Source of the DNA: Devosia soli
GTDB taxonomy: Bacteria; Pseudomonadota; Alphaproteobacteria; Rhizobiales; Devosiaceae
Direction of reading: 5' to 3'
DNA: 64,000 bases
Assembly: GCF_000970455.1 (NCBI RefSeq)
Contig: NZ_LAJG01000048.1
Coordinates: 124,001-188,000, forward strand
Shown: in pieces, positions 1 to 9,108 of the stretch
How the letters are laid out: each line of letters opens with the position of its first letter
Numbering within the stretch: position 1 is the stretch's first letter
The notes under the pieces: generated by a model
Database searches by the model: none
What the model was told of the DNA's origin: nothing
The model's input: the letters and a program-made list of their open reading frames with translations, nothing else
Translations under genes and position numbers: made by a program

Positions 1-748
1 TCTTCGGCCACGTAGCCGAAGATCGCCTTGGGATTGCTGTCACCCATATCGTGTTCCTCGCCACGTGGACGCAGATGTACGCCCACTCGGTCGGCACCCC
101 ATACATCGACCACAGCATCCACGATCTCGAGAAGGAAACGGGCACGGTTCTCCACTGAACCGCCGTAGCGATCCGTTCGCTTGTTGGTCTTGTCCTGAAG
201 GAACTGGTCAATGAGGTAGCCATTGGCCGCATGCAGCTCGACACCATCAAAACCGGCGGCCTTGGCCCGCTCTGCTCCGCGCCGGAAATCGTCGACGATG
301 CCCGGTATTTCTTCAGTTTCAAGAGCACGTGGCACAGGGTGCGGCCGCTTCGGTCTGAGGCTGGAGACATGCCCAGCAGCGGCGATGGCGCTTGGCGCGA
401 CCGGAAGATCGCCATCAAGTAATTCCGGGTCGGAGATGCGGCCCACATGCCAGAGCTGAAGAAAGATGCGGCCACCAGCTTCGTGCACTTCTCCTGTGAC
501 CAGCCGCCAGCCTTCGACCTGCGATCGTTCCAGATGCCCGGCATACCCCGATAGCCAACACCTTGCGGCGAGACCGATGTCGCCTCGCTAAGGATCAGTC
601 CGGCTCCCGCGCGCTGGCGATAGTACTCAGCCATCATGGCGTTCGGCACCCGATCAACACCGGCGCGCTTGCGGGTGAGCGGGAGCATAATGATACGGTT
701 CGGCAACTTGAGGGCGCCAACCATCAGCGGATCGAACAAGCGGGACAT
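1..748 (-). pseudogene. Old yellow enzyme family NADH:flavin oxidoreductase, frameshifted and cut by the window edge
   Basis: The minus strand from the ATG at 748 (AAGGAG about 9 nt upstream) reads as the N-terminal two thirds of an FMN-dependent ene-reductase of the NemA/OYE family: MSRLFDPLMVGALKLPNRI, then GAGLILSEAT. After GMPGIWND the frame breaks near position 522. The expected continuation QVEGWRLVTGEVHEAGGRIF is in another frame, as are LQLWHVGRIS, the active-site stretch ELHAANGYLIDQF and the TDRYGGS motif. One missing base restores the family spacing (W-N-D-x-Q-V). The gene runs off position 1, so about 250 of roughly 360 codons are visible. A sequencing error cannot be excluded; otherwise it is a pseudogene. 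Family assignment is secure. Confidence 0.85.
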
Positions 749-853
749 TTGCAACTCCTTGGACCAGGAGCAGTTTCCTCGATGAACATCTCATTTTTAT
801 GTGGGCACGGTCTTGATTGGCTGACGGAGGCGTCACGCCGTAGGCTTGCAACC

Positions 854-1591
854 CTATAGGAAGCTCGCCTCGAAAAGCTGCTCTGAATAGGGATGGTGAG
901 TCTCACCCTTTTCGAGTGCGCCCTTGTCGAGTTCGTCGACGAAGGTGCCGTCCTTCATCACCAGCACGCGGTCGCACATGTGGGCGATCACCGAGAGATC
1001 GTGGCTGACGAGGACGTAGGTGAGGTTCCGCTCTTCGCGAAGATCGGAGAGCAGGTTGAGGACTTCGGCCTGCACCGACACGTCGAGCGCCGAAGTCGGC
1101 TCGTCGAGGAGCAGGATTTCGGGCTCGAGCATCAGCGCACGGGCGATAGCAACGCGCTGGCGCTGGCCGCCCGAGAGTTCGTGCGGAAAGCGTTCGGCGA
1201 AGTTGGCAGGAAGGCCGACCTGCTCCAGCGAGGGCGCCACGCGGCTCCAACCATCGCCGGTTTTCATGGCGCGGGCGGGTTCGGCGAGGACGCGCTCGAT
1301 CCGGTGGCGCGGGTGGATGGAGCCATAGGGATCCTGGAACACCATCTGTGCGAGCTTCAGTTGCTCGCGGCTGCGTTCGCGGTCGACGGGTTTTCCGGCG
1401 AGGCGGATGTCGCCTTCCCAGTGACGGTCGAGGCCGGCGAGCGAGCGGAGGACCGTGGACTTGCCGCAGCCTGATTCACCGACGATCCCTAGGGTTTCAC
1501 CCTTGCCGACGACGAAGGAGACGCCCTGGACCACCTGGCGGCGGGCTTCGCCGCTGCCGAAGGAGACGGAAAGATTGCTGACTTCGATCAT
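854..1591 (-). CDS. Dipeptide/oligosaccharide ABC transporter ATPase, DppF-like
   Basis: Cytoplasmic ATP-hydrolysing subunit of a Dpp/Opp-type importer. Visible motifs are Walker A GESGCGKST, signature LSGGQRQRVAIARAL, Walker B ILLLDEPTSALD and switch histidine LVSHDL. At 245 aa it is shorter than typical DppF (about 320 aa) and lacks the C-terminal oligopeptide-transporter extension. Its ATG overlaps the stop of the DppD-like gene in an ATGA arrangement, so the two ATPases are probably translated together. It is the last gene of a five-gene minus-strand operon (binding protein, two permeases, two ATPases). The neighbours KdgD, UxuA-like and GH1 suggest a carbohydrate rather than a peptide substrate; this is inference. 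Confidence 0.93.
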   Translation of the reverse strand: MIEVSNLSVSFGSGEARRQVVQGVSFVVGKGETLGIVGESGCGKSTVLRSLAGLDRHWEGDIRLAGKPVDRERSREQLKLAQMVFQDPYGSIHPRHRIERVLAEPARAMKTGDGWSRVAPSLEQVGLPANFAERFPHELSGGQRQRVAIARALMLEPEILLLDEPTSALDVSVQAEVLNLLSDLREERNLTYVLVSHDLSVIAHMCDRVLVMKDGTFVDELDKGALEKGETHHPYSEQLFEASFL

Positions 1592-2430
1592 GTGCGCGCC
1601 TCCATCGCGTCGATGGCGCGGCGGTCGAGCGTCTGCAGGCGCCGAACCGGATTGCGCGGATCGGGCATGGATGCGATCAGGCCGCGCGTATAGGGGTGCT
1701 GCGCTTCGTCGAGCTTGGTCAGAGTTTCGACCACCCTGCCCTTGTACATCACGAGAATGCGCTGGCAGAACGCTGCGACCATTCGGATGTCATGGCTGAT
1801 CAGCATCAGCCCCGAATTGTTTTCGCGCACCAGATCATCGAGGAGGTTAAGCACGTCGCCGCGCACCGAGACGTCGAGTGCCGAGGTCGGCTCGTCCGCC
1901 ACGACGAGGCGCGGCTTGGCGAGGAGCATCATGGCGATCATCACGCGCTGGCCCATGCCGCCCGAAATCTGATGCGGGTAGAGACCCATGACGCGCTCAA
2001 CGTCGGCAATGCGCACGCGAGCCAGCATTTCGGCCGCCTTGGCATAGGCGTCCTTCTTGCCGATCTTGGCGTGGAGGAGCGCTGCTTCAGCAACCTGCTT
2101 GCCGACGGATAGCACGGGGTTCAGCGAATAGCGCGGGTCCTGCATGATCAGCGCCATGCGGTTGCCGCGGAGGGTGCGCATTTCGCGCTCGGGACGGGTC
2201 AGCAGCGGCTTGCCGTCGAAGTCGAGCGTCGTCGCCTCGACATGCGCCGCATTGGGCAAGAGTCGCATGATGGCGCGGCCGAGCGTGGACTTGCCGGAAC
2301 CCGATTCGCCGACGATGCCGAGGCGCTCGGTGCCGAGATCGAAGCTGACGCCATCGACGGCACGGACACCGGAGCGACCGAAACGGACCGCGAGGTCGCG
2401 GACGGAAAGGACGGTTTCAGGAGCGGGCAT
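1588..2430 (-). CDS. Dipeptide/oligosaccharide ABC transporter ATPase, DppD-like
   Basis: First of the two ATPase subunits of the Dpp-type importer, 280 aa. It carries Walker A GESGSGKST, signature ISGGMGQRVMIAM, Walker B LVVADEPTSALD and LISHDI, and keeps the C-terminal segment with HPYTRGLIASMP typical of the oligopeptide-transporter ATPases. The start is placed at the ATG at 2430 (MPAPETVLSV); the upstream in-frame extension has no family resemblance. This start lies 14 nt inside the end of the preceding permease gene. The paired permeases and binding protein upstream on the same strand complete the transporter. Confidence 0.93.
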   Translation of the reverse strand: MPAPETVLSVRDLAVRFGRSGVRAVDGVSFDLGTERLGIVGESGSGKSTLGRAIMRLLPNAAHVEATTLDFDGKPLLTRPEREMRTLRGNRMALIMQDPRYSLNPVLSVGKQVAEAALLHAKIGKKDAYAKAAEMLARVRIADVERVMGLYPHQISGGMGQRVMIAMMLLAKPRLVVADEPTSALDVSVRGDVLNLLDDLVRENNSGLMLISHDIRMVAAFCQRILVMYKGRVVETLTKLDEAQHPYTRGLIASMPDPRNPVRRLQTLDRRAIDAMEART

Positions 2431-3319
2431 GGCGAGGGTCCAGAATATCGCGCAGCGCGTCGCCGACGAGATTGAAGGCAAGGCTGGTGAGAAGGATGGC
2501 AATGCCGGGCATGACAGCGACCCACCAATTGTCGAGCATGTATTGGCGTCCGCTCGAAATCATCGCGCCCCATTCCGGCGCCGGCGGCTGCGCACCGAGG
2601 CCCAGGAAGCCCAGGGCTGCGGCGGTCAGGATGATGCCGGCCATGTTGAGCGTCAGGCGCACGACGACGGACGGAATGCACATCGGAGCGATATAGAGAA
2701 AGAGAACGCGGAGCGGCGAGGCCCCATAAAGACGGGCCGCGGCAACATAATCGGTATTGCGCACGATCAGCGTTTCGGCACGAGCGAGGCGCGCGATCGG
2801 CGGCCAACCGGTCAAGGAGATGGCGATGATCGCGGTTTCGAGCCCTGCCCCGAGTGCTGCGGCAAAGGACAGCGCCAGGATCAGCGATGGGAACGAGAGG
2901 ACGATATCGGTAAAGCGCATCAAGATCGCGTCGGTGCGCCCGCCGACAAAGCCGGCGACGATGCCCACCAACATGCCGATCGGCCCGACGATCAGCGAGA
3001 CGGCCAGCACGGTCTGGATGGTGATGCGGGTGCCGTAGATCAGACGCGAGAGAATATCGCGGCCATATTCGTCGGTGCCGGCCCAGTGTTCCCAGCTTGG
3101 CGCCTGCAGTGCATTGGGCAGGTTCTGGGTCGTCGGGCTATAGGGGGCGATCAGCGGCGCGAAGATGGCGACGACGATCAGAATCGACAGCACGATGAAG
3201 CCGAACAGGCCGACCGGCTCGCGCGACAGCTTGGTCAGCGCATTCTTGAGGCTGCGGCCGATGCGCAAGAGGAAAACGCCGGGCTTGCTGCCGGCGCCGG
3301 CGGAGGTGGCGAGGCTCAT
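2417..3319 (-). CDS. ABC transporter permease, DppC-like
   Basis: Inner-membrane permease of 300 aa with the N-terminal cytosolic segment and first transmembrane helix typical of DppC (LFGFIVLSILIVVAIFAPL), the HWAGTDEYGRDILSRL motif that follows it in this family, and five further hydrophobic segments. The cytoplasmic loop around residues 200-220 contains the EAA-type ATPase contact (AAARLYGASPLRVLF). Its ATG overlaps the stop of the DppB-like gene by 4 nt, and its 3' end overlaps the ATPase gene. It should pair with the DppB-like protein to form the channel. Confidence 0.93.
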   Translation of the reverse strand: MSLATSAGAGSKPGVFLLRIGRSLKNALTKLSREPVGLFGFIVLSILIVVAIFAPLIAPYSPTTQNLPNALQAPSWEHWAGTDEYGRDILSRLIYGTRITIQTVLAVSLIVGPIGMLVGIVAGFVGGRTDAILMRFTDIVLSFPSLILALSFAAALGAGLETAIIAISLTGWPPIARLARAETLIVRNTDYVAAARLYGASPLRVLFLYIAPMCIPSVVVRLTLNMAGIILTAAALGFLGLGAQPPAPEWGAMISSGRQYMLDNWWVAVMPGIAILLTSLAFNLVGDALRDILDPRHARS

Positions 3320-4344
3320 GCGGTCACCTCACGGGTGCGCGGATCGAGCACGAGATAGGCGAGATCCGAAAGGAAATTGAGCAACATGAAGATGAAGCCG
3401 ATGATGAGAGTGCCGGCGACGACGGCGTTCATGTCGCCGATCATCAGGGCATTGGTCATGTACTGACCGATGCCGGGCCAGGAGAACACCACTTCGGTGA
3501 CGACGGCGCCTTCGAGCAGGCCACCATAGGAAATGGCGAGCACCGTGACGAGCTGCACCGCGATGTTGGGCAGGAGATGGCCGGTAACGATGCGCCAGTT
3601 GGACGCGCCCTTGGCACGTGCCGCGACCACATAGTCCTGGTTCAGCTGCTCGAGCGTAAAGCTGCGCGTCATGCGGGTAATGTAGGCCATGGCCGAATAG
3701 GCGAGGATGCAGGCCGGCAGGATGATGTGGTTGACGGCATTCCAGAACACTTCGGTGTCGCCGGCAAGGAGACTGTCGATCAAGAGGAGACCGGTGCGGG
3801 GCTCGACGAGACCTTCGAGATAGATGTCGATCCGGCCCGGTCCACCGACCCAGGCAAGGGTGGCGTAGAAGATGACGAGCCCGACAATGCCGAACCAGAA
3901 GACCGGGATCGAGTGACCGACGAGCGAAATGACGCGAGCGAACTGGTCGAACCAGCTATCGCGGAAGAAGGCCGCGGTCATGCCAAGCGGTACGCCGATG
4001 ACCGTCGAGAGGATGATGGCGAGCGTGGCCAGTTCCAGCGTGGCCGGAAAAGCGCTGCTCAGATCCTTGACCACCGGATTGCCGGTGAGAATGGCGGTGC
4101 CAAGATCGCCCTGCAGCAGCGAGGTCACATAGACGAAGAACTGCTGGTAGATGGGCAGGTCGAGACCAAGACGCTGGCGCATCGCCTCGTAAGCGGCCGG
4201 GTCCGCCAACTCGCCGACGATTGCGCCAACGGGATCGGTGGGAAGCACGCGGCCGATCACGAAGGTGACGACGAGCAGGAGGAAGAGGCTAACGAGCAGT
4301 TGCCCGATGCGCTTGCCCAGCTCTAGGAGAGTGAATTCCTTCAT
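3316..4344 (-). CDS. ABC transporter permease, DppB-like
   Basis: Inner-membrane permease of 342 aa. It has an N-terminal helix (LLVSLFLLLVVTFVIGRVLP) followed by the PTDPVGAIVG motif of DppB/OppB proteins, a long periplasmic loop, and five more hydrophobic segments. The EAA-type loop reads QDYVVAARAKGASNWRIV. Residues about 170-200, between two helices, are longer than in E. coli DppB, a common variation in the carbohydrate-linked members. It lies 15 nt downstream of the binding-protein gene and overlaps the DppC-like gene by 4 nt, so all are likely co-transcribed. Confidence 0.93.
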   Translation of the reverse strand: MKEFTLLELGKRIGQLLVSLFLLLVVTFVIGRVLPTDPVGAIVGELADPAAYEAMRQRLGLDLPIYQQFFVYVTSLLQGDLGTAILTGNPVVKDLSSAFPATLELATLAIILSTVIGVPLGMTAAFFRDSWFDQFARVISLVGHSIPVFWFGIVGLVIFYATLAWVGGPGRIDIYLEGLVEPRTGLLLIDSLLAGDTEVFWNAVNHIILPACILAYSAMAYITRMTRSFTLEQLNQDYVVAARAKGASNWRIVTGHLLPNIAVQLVTVLAISYGGLLEGAVVTEVVFSWPGIGQYMTNALMIGDMNAVVAGTLIIGFIFMLLNFLSDLAYLVLDPRTREVTA

Positions 4345-4359
4345 GATCGGCCGTCCAGC

Positions 4360-5961
4360 TTAGTTCGCGTCGCCCTTGGTGACGCCTTCGAGGCGGGTCA
4401 GACCCCAGGGATGGGCGTCATAACCTTCGACGCGTGCATTGACCACCACCGGTTCGAAACGCTCGAACATGGGGAACACGGCCGGGCTCGAGGCGATGAA
4501 GTCTTCCTGGAGCTGCTTGACCATCTCGCCGCGCTTGGTCGCGTCGAGTTCGGAATTGGCGGCAACGCGCAAGGCGTTGAGCTCGGGAATATCCCAGTCC
4601 GAACGCCAGACGAAGTTACCGGCATTGTTGGCTTCGGCCGAATTGTCCGGATTGTTGGTGAAGTTATCCAGTGCGCCGAGAGCGGTCGGGTCAGCGGCCG
4701 AGGTCTGCGGGATCAGGAGATCGAAATCGCGGGCGCGGTGCTGCGCGACGATGTCGGCGCCATTGCCCTGGACGACATTCACCTTGATGCCGATTTCAGC
4801 CAGGTTCGCCTGGATGGCGGTGGCCATGTCGACGCGCGGCGGCTGGGCGATGGTCTTGATGGTCAGCGAGAAACCATTGGGATAACCGGCTTCGGCCAGC
4901 ATCGCCTTGGCCTCTTCGGGACGGAAGGACCAATCGGGGTTCGGAATGGCGAATTCCCAATCTTCTGGCGCCGGCACGTTTCGCACGCGGCCATAGGGGC
5001 CGACGATGGTCTGGGCGATACCGGCATAATCGATGCCGTATTGGGCAATGATTTCGCGGACCTTGGGGTCGTTGAGCGGTTCGCGACCGGCATTCATGGC
5101 GAGGGCATAGAAGCCGCCGGTCTTGGCCTGGTCGATGGCAAAGCCTTCCTGGGCTTCGAAGTAGCGCACGTCGGGCGCAGTCAACGCATTGGCGATGTCG
5201 ATGTCACCGCGCTCCATCATCAGGCGGGCAGCCTGGCTTTCGGGCACGTGGCGGAACATGACGCGGGTCATGGCCGGAGCCTCGCCCCAGAAATTGTCAT
5301 TGCGCTGCAGCAGGACGATTTCATTCGGCGACCAGCGATTGAGCACGAACGGACCCGAGCCGGCGGTATTGGTGCGCAGCCACTCATTGCCGTAGTCATT
5401 GTTGGCGACGTGCTTGAGCACTTCGACGCTGTCGACGACGCTGCCGACGCCATTGGCAAGGCGATAAAGCAGCGCTTCGGGAATGACCTTGTCGGCGAAA
5501 TTGATGCGGACGGTCTTGTCGTCGACGGCGGTGATCAGGCTCTCGGCATTGTCGGCATTGAAGCCAAAGGACTTGAGGCCGGCGGCGGCCGACTGATCGA
5601 GCTTGAAGAGACGGACGAGCGAGAAGACGGCGTCAGCAGCGGTCACAGGATTGCCGGAGGCAAACTGGGCGTCGCGCAGGTGGAAGGTGATGCCGGTGTC
5701 ATCGACGTCCCAGCTTTCGGCCAATTCGCCGAAAAGTTCGCTGGTTTCGGGGTCGAAGGCGACGAGGCGGTCGTAGACGTTGGCGAGGATTTCCTGAGTC
5801 TTGACCTCGGTGCCCTGCTGCGGGTCGAGGGAGAGCACCTGCGCGAGCGAGGTACCAATGACGAGCTGGTCGTTCGGCGTCGCGGCAAAGGCGGCCGGCA
5901 CGAAAGCGGCCATGGCAAGGAAGGCAGCGCCCATCATCAGGCGCTTGGAAACATGCTTCAT
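4360..5961 (-). CDS. Extracellular solute-binding protein, family 5 (Dpp/Opp type)
   Basis: Periplasmic binding component of the importer, 533 aa. It starts with a Sec signal peptide (MKHVSKRLM, a hydrophobic stretch, then AFA before ATPND) and continues with family-5 landmarks such as VLSLDPQ near the N-terminus, an ESWDVDD-like stretch and the internal SGPF motif. The ATG at 5961 is preceded by an excellent GGAGG ribosome-binding site; the extra in-frame codons upstream carry none. The protein is the first gene of the transporter operon and is divergent from the FadR-type regulator. Family-5 proteins bind peptides but also oligosaccharides and opines, so the ligand cannot be named from sequence; the sugar-acid genes nearby favour a glycoside or uronate-containing oligosaccharide. 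Confidence 0.93.
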   Translation of the reverse strand: MKHVSKRLMMGAAFLAMAAFVPAAFAATPNDQLVIGTSLAQVLSLDPQQGTEVKTQEILANVYDRLVAFDPETSELFGELAESWDVDDTGITFHLRDAQFASGNPVTAADAVFSLVRLFKLDQSAAAGLKSFGFNADNAESLITAVDDKTVRINFADKVIPEALLYRLANGVGSVVDSVEVLKHVANNDYGNEWLRTNTAGSGPFVLNRWSPNEIVLLQRNDNFWGEAPAMTRVMFRHVPESQAARLMMERGDIDIANALTAPDVRYFEAQEGFAIDQAKTGGFYALAMNAGREPLNDPKVREIIAQYGIDYAGIAQTIVGPYGRVRNVPAPEDWEFAIPNPDWSFRPEEAKAMLAEAGYPNGFSLTIKTIAQPPRVDMATAIQANLAEIGIKVNVVQGNGADIVAQHRARDFDLLIPQTSAADPTALGALDNFTNNPDNSAEANNAGNFVWRSDWDIPELNALRVAANSELDATKRGEMVKQLQEDFIASSPAVFPMFERFEPVVVNARVEGYDAHPWGLTRLEGVTKGDAN

Positions 5962-5988
5962 AAATTTTCCTCCACAGGATACCATATC

Positions 5989-6047
5989 GACATACGATGT
6001 CGTTGGTATGTCGTAATATGAATATGGCCTTTCATCGATGAAGGCAA
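5989..6047 (-). promoter_or_regulatory. Promoter and candidate FadR-type operator for the ABC operon
   Basis: On the minus strand TTGCCT (6047-6042) and TATTCA (6024-6019) are separated by 17 bp, a plausible -35/-10 pair. Immediately downstream is TATGTCGTAATATG (plus strand, 6007-6020), and a perfect inverted repeat GACAT-ACG-ATGTC lies at 5989-6001. The core ATGTCRTA recurs at 6821-6828 on the other side of the regulator gene. A regulator bound here would block the promoter. The pattern is seen; the regulator assignment is inferred from proximity. Confidence 0.5.
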
Positions 6048-6077
6048 TAGGGTGAGCAAATCACCGATCGAGGAGTA

Positions 6078-6788
6078 ATGGGCGGAATGGACATTGCCAC
6101 CACAAGGCGTCGGCCGCGTTTGGCGCAAAGCGTTATCGATGCACTGAAAAAGCAAATCGAGAGCGGCGCGCTCGCCGTGGGCGACCGCTTGCCGACCGAA
6201 CCGCAACTCGAGGCGCAGTTCGATGTCAGCCGGACCGTTATTCGCGAAGCCATCGCCGAATTGCGCGCTGCGGGCCTTGTGACGCCAGTGCAGGGCAAAG
6301 GCATGTTCGTCACCGAGTCGGCCTCGGCGACCATTCTGACCCCAACCGAAATCCAAAGTATCCCGCAAACGCTTGAAATGATTGAGTTTCGCATTGCTGT
6401 GGAGACAGAAGCGGCAGCCATTGCCGCCTATCGGCGCTCGGCGCAGCAGGAAGCCGATATCCGCACTGCCAACCAGTTTCTAAAGAGCCAGGTCGACGCC
6501 GGCGAGGCGACGATTGAGGCGGATTTCGCCTTCCACCAAGCCATCGCCAAGGCCGCAAACAATCGTCATTTCGTGGATGCGCTGGACCGATTCGGCGCCC
6601 GCTCCATCCCGCGCAGCCAGTTCCCCACCCTGCCCGATGCCGAAAGCCGCGACTATTTGCAGAAGGTCATTGGCGAGCACGAGCGTATCCTGGAAGCCAT
6701 TTCCGAGCAGGATCCAGAGGCTGCCCGCCAGGCCATGCGGGCGCATTTGACCGGCAGCCAGAAGCGTTATCGGCAGCTCGCGCGCTAA
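6078..6788 (+). CDS. GntR/FadR-family transcriptional regulator
   Basis: 236-aa regulator with an N-terminal winged helix (residues about 14-80: LPTEPQLEAQFDVSRTVIREAIAELRAAGLV, then GKGMFV) and a C-terminal all-helical FCD ligand-binding domain. The FCD region contains EFRIAVETEAAAIAA, a DFAFHQAIAKAANN segment and a GEHERILEAI segment, carrying the Asp/His positions that hold the metal or acid ligand in this family. FCD regulators typically respond to sugar acids or small organic acids, matching the adjacent KdgD and UxuA-like genes. The gene is divergent from the ABC operon and has GGAG just before the start at 6078. The repeated ATGTCRTA motifs on both flanks suggest that it controls both arms and itself. 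Confidence 0.9.
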   Translation: MGGMDIATTRRRPRLAQSVIDALKKQIESGALAVGDRLPTEPQLEAQFDVSRTVIREAIAELRAAGLVTPVQGKGMFVTESASATILTPTEIQSIPQTLEMIEFRIAVETEAAAIAAYRRSAQQEADIRTANQFLKSQVDAGEATIEADFAFHQAIAKAANNRHFVDALDRFGARSIPRSQFPTLPDAESRDYLQKVIGEHERILEAISEQDPEAARQAMRAHLTGSQKRYRQLAR

Positions 6789-6810
6789 ACAAAGGCTCGA
6801 CACATCTCTC

Positions 6811-6834
6811 AAGTCATATTATGTCATATCTTAT
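6811..6834 (+). promoter_or_regulatory. Second copy of the candidate FadR-type operator
   Basis: Downstream of the regulator gene and about 190 nt before kdgD lies CATATTATG followed after one base by CATATCTTATG. It contains TATGTCATAT (6820-6829), matching TATGTCGTAATA at 6007-6018 in the first seven of eight core positions apart from an A/G change. It would suit an operator for the kdgD-uxuA-like-GH1 arm. No convincing promoter hexamers could be fixed around it. Assignment is inferred. Confidence 0.4.
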
Positions 6835-7020
6835 GCGAGGAGGATGGCATGTATGCAGGGTCACATAGTGAAGCGCGCGGACAAGAAAACGGACGCGAGC
6901 GGATTCTATTCGGTGGCAAGCCGATAGAGGCAAACTGATCATGCCCGATCACACGCAGCCCATCGGCCGCGATGCTGCAATCACTCGAAACCCACCGACC
7001 TTTCTTCCAGGATTGAATCA

Positions 7021-7923
7021 ATGACTCCCAACGAAGTCAAAGCCGCGCTCGGCAGCGGATTGCTGTCTTTCCCCGTCACAACCTTTACGTCCGACCTCAA
7101 GTTCGATGAAGCGGCTTACTCCGCCCATATCGACTGGCTCGATGGTTTTGGCGCCGCGGCCCTCTTCGCGCCGGGCGGGACCGGCGAAATCTTCTCGCTG
7201 ACCCCCGATGAAGTGGCTCAGGTGACCAAGGTCGCCAAAAAGCATGCTGGCAAGACGCCGATCTTGGGTGGCGCTGCTTATGGCACGGCCATGGCTGTGG
7301 AAATGGCCAAGGCTGCGGAATCTGCCGGCGCCGATGGCATCCTTCTGCTGCCGCCCTACCTGATGTTTGCCGAACAGGCCGGGCTTGTTGCGCATGTGAA
7401 GGCCGTTTGCGACGCCGTCGGCATCGGCGTCGTCGTTTACAACCGCGACAACATCATCCTCTCCGCCGACAGCGTGCAGCGCCTTGCCGACCAGTGCCCG
7501 AACCTCATCGGGTTCAAGGATGGCCATGGCGAAGTCGACCGCGTCATCGAGATCACCACCAAGCTCGGCGATCGCCTCGTCTATATCGGCGGCATGCCGA
7601 CGCACGAACTCTACGCCCAGGCCTATTTCTCGGGCGGCGTGACCACCTATTCGTCCGCGGTCTTCAATTTCGTGCCGGAACTGGCCCAAAAATTCTACAC
7701 GGCGCTGCGCGCTAATGAAAAAGCCACGACCGACCAGATTTTGAAGGACTTCTTCTTCCCGCTGGTTGAGCTGCGTAACCGAAAGAAGGGCTATGCCGTC
7801 TCGATCATCAAGGCAGGCCTTGAGGCGCGCGGTCGCCAGGCCGGACCGGTGCGTCCGCCGCTGACCGATCTCACCGGTGCGGAAATGGACGAGCTCAAGG
7901 CGCTGATCGCCAAGGTCGCGTAA
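7021..7923 (+). CDS. kdgD: 5-dehydro-4-deoxyglucarate dehydratase (KdgD)
   Basis: 300-aa class I aldolase-fold enzyme of the DHDPS superfamily. KdgD converts 5-keto-4-deoxyglucarate to 2-oxoglutarate semialdehyde, releasing water and CO2, in glucarate/galactarate and oxidative uronate breakdown. Diagnostic features are [11 protein letters not shown] at the N-terminus, [16 protein letters not shown], the tyrosine in VVYNRDN (about residue 140) and the Schiff-base lysine in IGFKDGHG (about residue 164), followed by YIGGMPTHE. Length and motifs match the family throughout. It is followed after 63 nt by the UxuA-like gene on the same strand. No semialdehyde dehydrogenase is seen nearby, so the next step must be encoded elsewhere. 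Confidence 0.92.
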   Translation: MTPNEVKAALGSGLLSFPVTTFTSDLKFDEAAYSAHIDWLDGFGAAALFAPGGTGEIFSLTPDEVAQVTKVAKKHAGKTPILGGAAYGTAMAVEMAKAAESAGADGILLLPPYLMFAEQAGLVAHVKAVCDAVGIGVVVYNRDNIILSADSVQRLADQCPNLIGFKDGHGEVDRVIEITTKLGDRLVYIGGMPTHELYAQAYFSGGVTTYSSAVFNFVPELAQKFYTALRANEKATTDQILKDFFFPLVELRNRKKGYAVSIIKAGLEARGRQAGPVRPPLTDLTGAEMDELKALIAKVA

Positions 7924-7986
7924 GCGCAAGCTGAATTGGAAAAGCCTGGCCTCCTCGGATTTGGGGGCAAGTCTGAGGAGACCAAT

Positions 7987-9012
7987 ATGTATGTAGGAAC
8001 ACAGCTCAGCGGCGGCATGGTCGAAGAATTCGGCGATGCCCACCTGCGCCAGCTCGCCCAGCTCGGGCTTTACCACGTCTGCATCGATCCGGTCGGCAAT
8101 CCGCGTGACTGGACGCGCGATGACATCGCCCGTCACATCGAGCGCGTCGATGCCGCCGGGCTCAAGCTCGACATGGTGCAGCTGCCGCTTGCCTCGCTGA
8201 TCATCGACCGAGATGACATCGACAAGGTCAGTTCACCGGCCATCGTTCTTGGTCAGGGCGACGAGCGCGATCGCCAGATCGAGGCGATCTGCAAGCTGAT
8301 CGAAAACCTCGCTTCGCTCGGCGTCCACTCAGCCAAGTATAATTTCAGCTATCTGGGCGTGCCGCGGACCAAGTCCGAGCGCGGTCGCGGCGGGGCGCTG
8401 GTGCCAACCTTCCGGGCCGACCAGATCACCAATGCGGGGGACATCACAAGCGCGGGCCATGTCAGCGCCGATGCCTTCTGGGAACGCATCACCTATTTCC
8501 TTGAGCGCGTCATTCCGGTGGCCGAGGCGAATAAGGTGCGCCTCGCCTGCCATCCCAATGACCCGATGACTCCGCCGAACTATCGCGGCATCGAGGAAAG
8601 CGTGATTTCGCATGTGGAAGGACTGAAGCGCTTCGTCTCGATCGCCGAGAGCCCCTATCACGGCCTCAACTTCTGCCAGGGCACGATTGGCGAAAGCCTT
8701 GAAAACCCGCGCGAAGAAATCGGCGACGTCATTCGCTGGTTCGGTTCGCGCGGCAAAATTTTCAACGTCCACTTCCGCAACATCAAGGGCAAGCGCTTCT
8801 CGTTCACCGAAGTGTTCCCCGATGATGGCGACATGGACATGCCGGCCGCGCTCAAGATCTACAAGGAAGTCGGCGTCGACTGCATGATCATGCCCGACCA
8901 CGTCCCAGAGATCGACGGCATCTCCCCGTTCGAGACCGGCTTCGCCTTCTGCTACGGCTATATCATCGGCCTTTTCCAGGCGAACGGCTGGGATCCATAC
9001 GGCCGCCCCTGA
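7987..9012 (+). CDS. Mannonate dehydratase family (UxuA-like) TIM-barrel protein
   Basis: 341-aa metal-dependent TIM-barrel protein resembling UxuA, which dehydrates D-mannonate to 2-keto-3-deoxygluconate. Visible metal-ligand regions are ACHPNDP (about residue 190), NFCQGTIGE, FNVHFRNIKG and MPDHVPEIDG. The usual HPDDP is HPNDP here and the flanking sequence is divergent, so the substrate may not be mannonate itself. The start is taken at 7987, preceded by GAGGAG; an earlier in-frame ATG at 7936 lacks a comparable site. KDG from this enzyme and the KdgD substrate belong to different uronate routes, which is why the exact pathway stays open. Confidence 0.8.
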   Translation: MYVGTQLSGGMVEEFGDAHLRQLAQLGLYHVCIDPVGNPRDWTRDDIARHIERVDAAGLKLDMVQLPLASLIIDRDDIDKVSSPAIVLGQGDERDRQIEAICKLIENLASLGVHSAKYNFSYLGVPRTKSERGRGGALVPTFRADQITNAGDITSAGHVSADAFWERITYFLERVIPVAEANKVRLACHPNDPMTPPNYRGIEESVISHVEGLKRFVSIAESPYHGLNFCQGTIGESLENPREEIGDVIRWFGSRGKIFNVHFRNIKGKRFSFTEVFPDDGDMDMPAALKIYKEVGVDCMIMPDHVPEIDGISPFETGFAFCYGYIIGLFQANGWDPYGRP

Positions 9013-9050
9013 GCCTGATCGGGCTTCGCCTCCTCCCTCGTCGAAGCCTG

Positions 9051-9086
9051 ATGGCTCTCCGGTTCACTCCGGGGAGCCATATTCTT
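9051..9086 (+). terminator. Hairpin between the UxuA-like and GH1 genes
   Basis: ATGGCTCTCCGG (9051-9062) can pair with CCGGGGAGCCAT (9069-9080) across a six-base loop, one pair being G-U; ATTCTT follows. The stem is strong but the T-tract is weak, so it may attenuate rather than stop transcription into the glycosidase gene 22 nt downstream. Confidence 0.5.
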
Positions 9087-9108
9087 GAACCATCCTCCAG
9101 GACCAAAA

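Noticed and set aside
4411-6021. 536-codon plus-strand frame over the solute-binding protein gene
   Set aside because: It is antisense to a protein with signal peptide and family motifs and carries none of its own.
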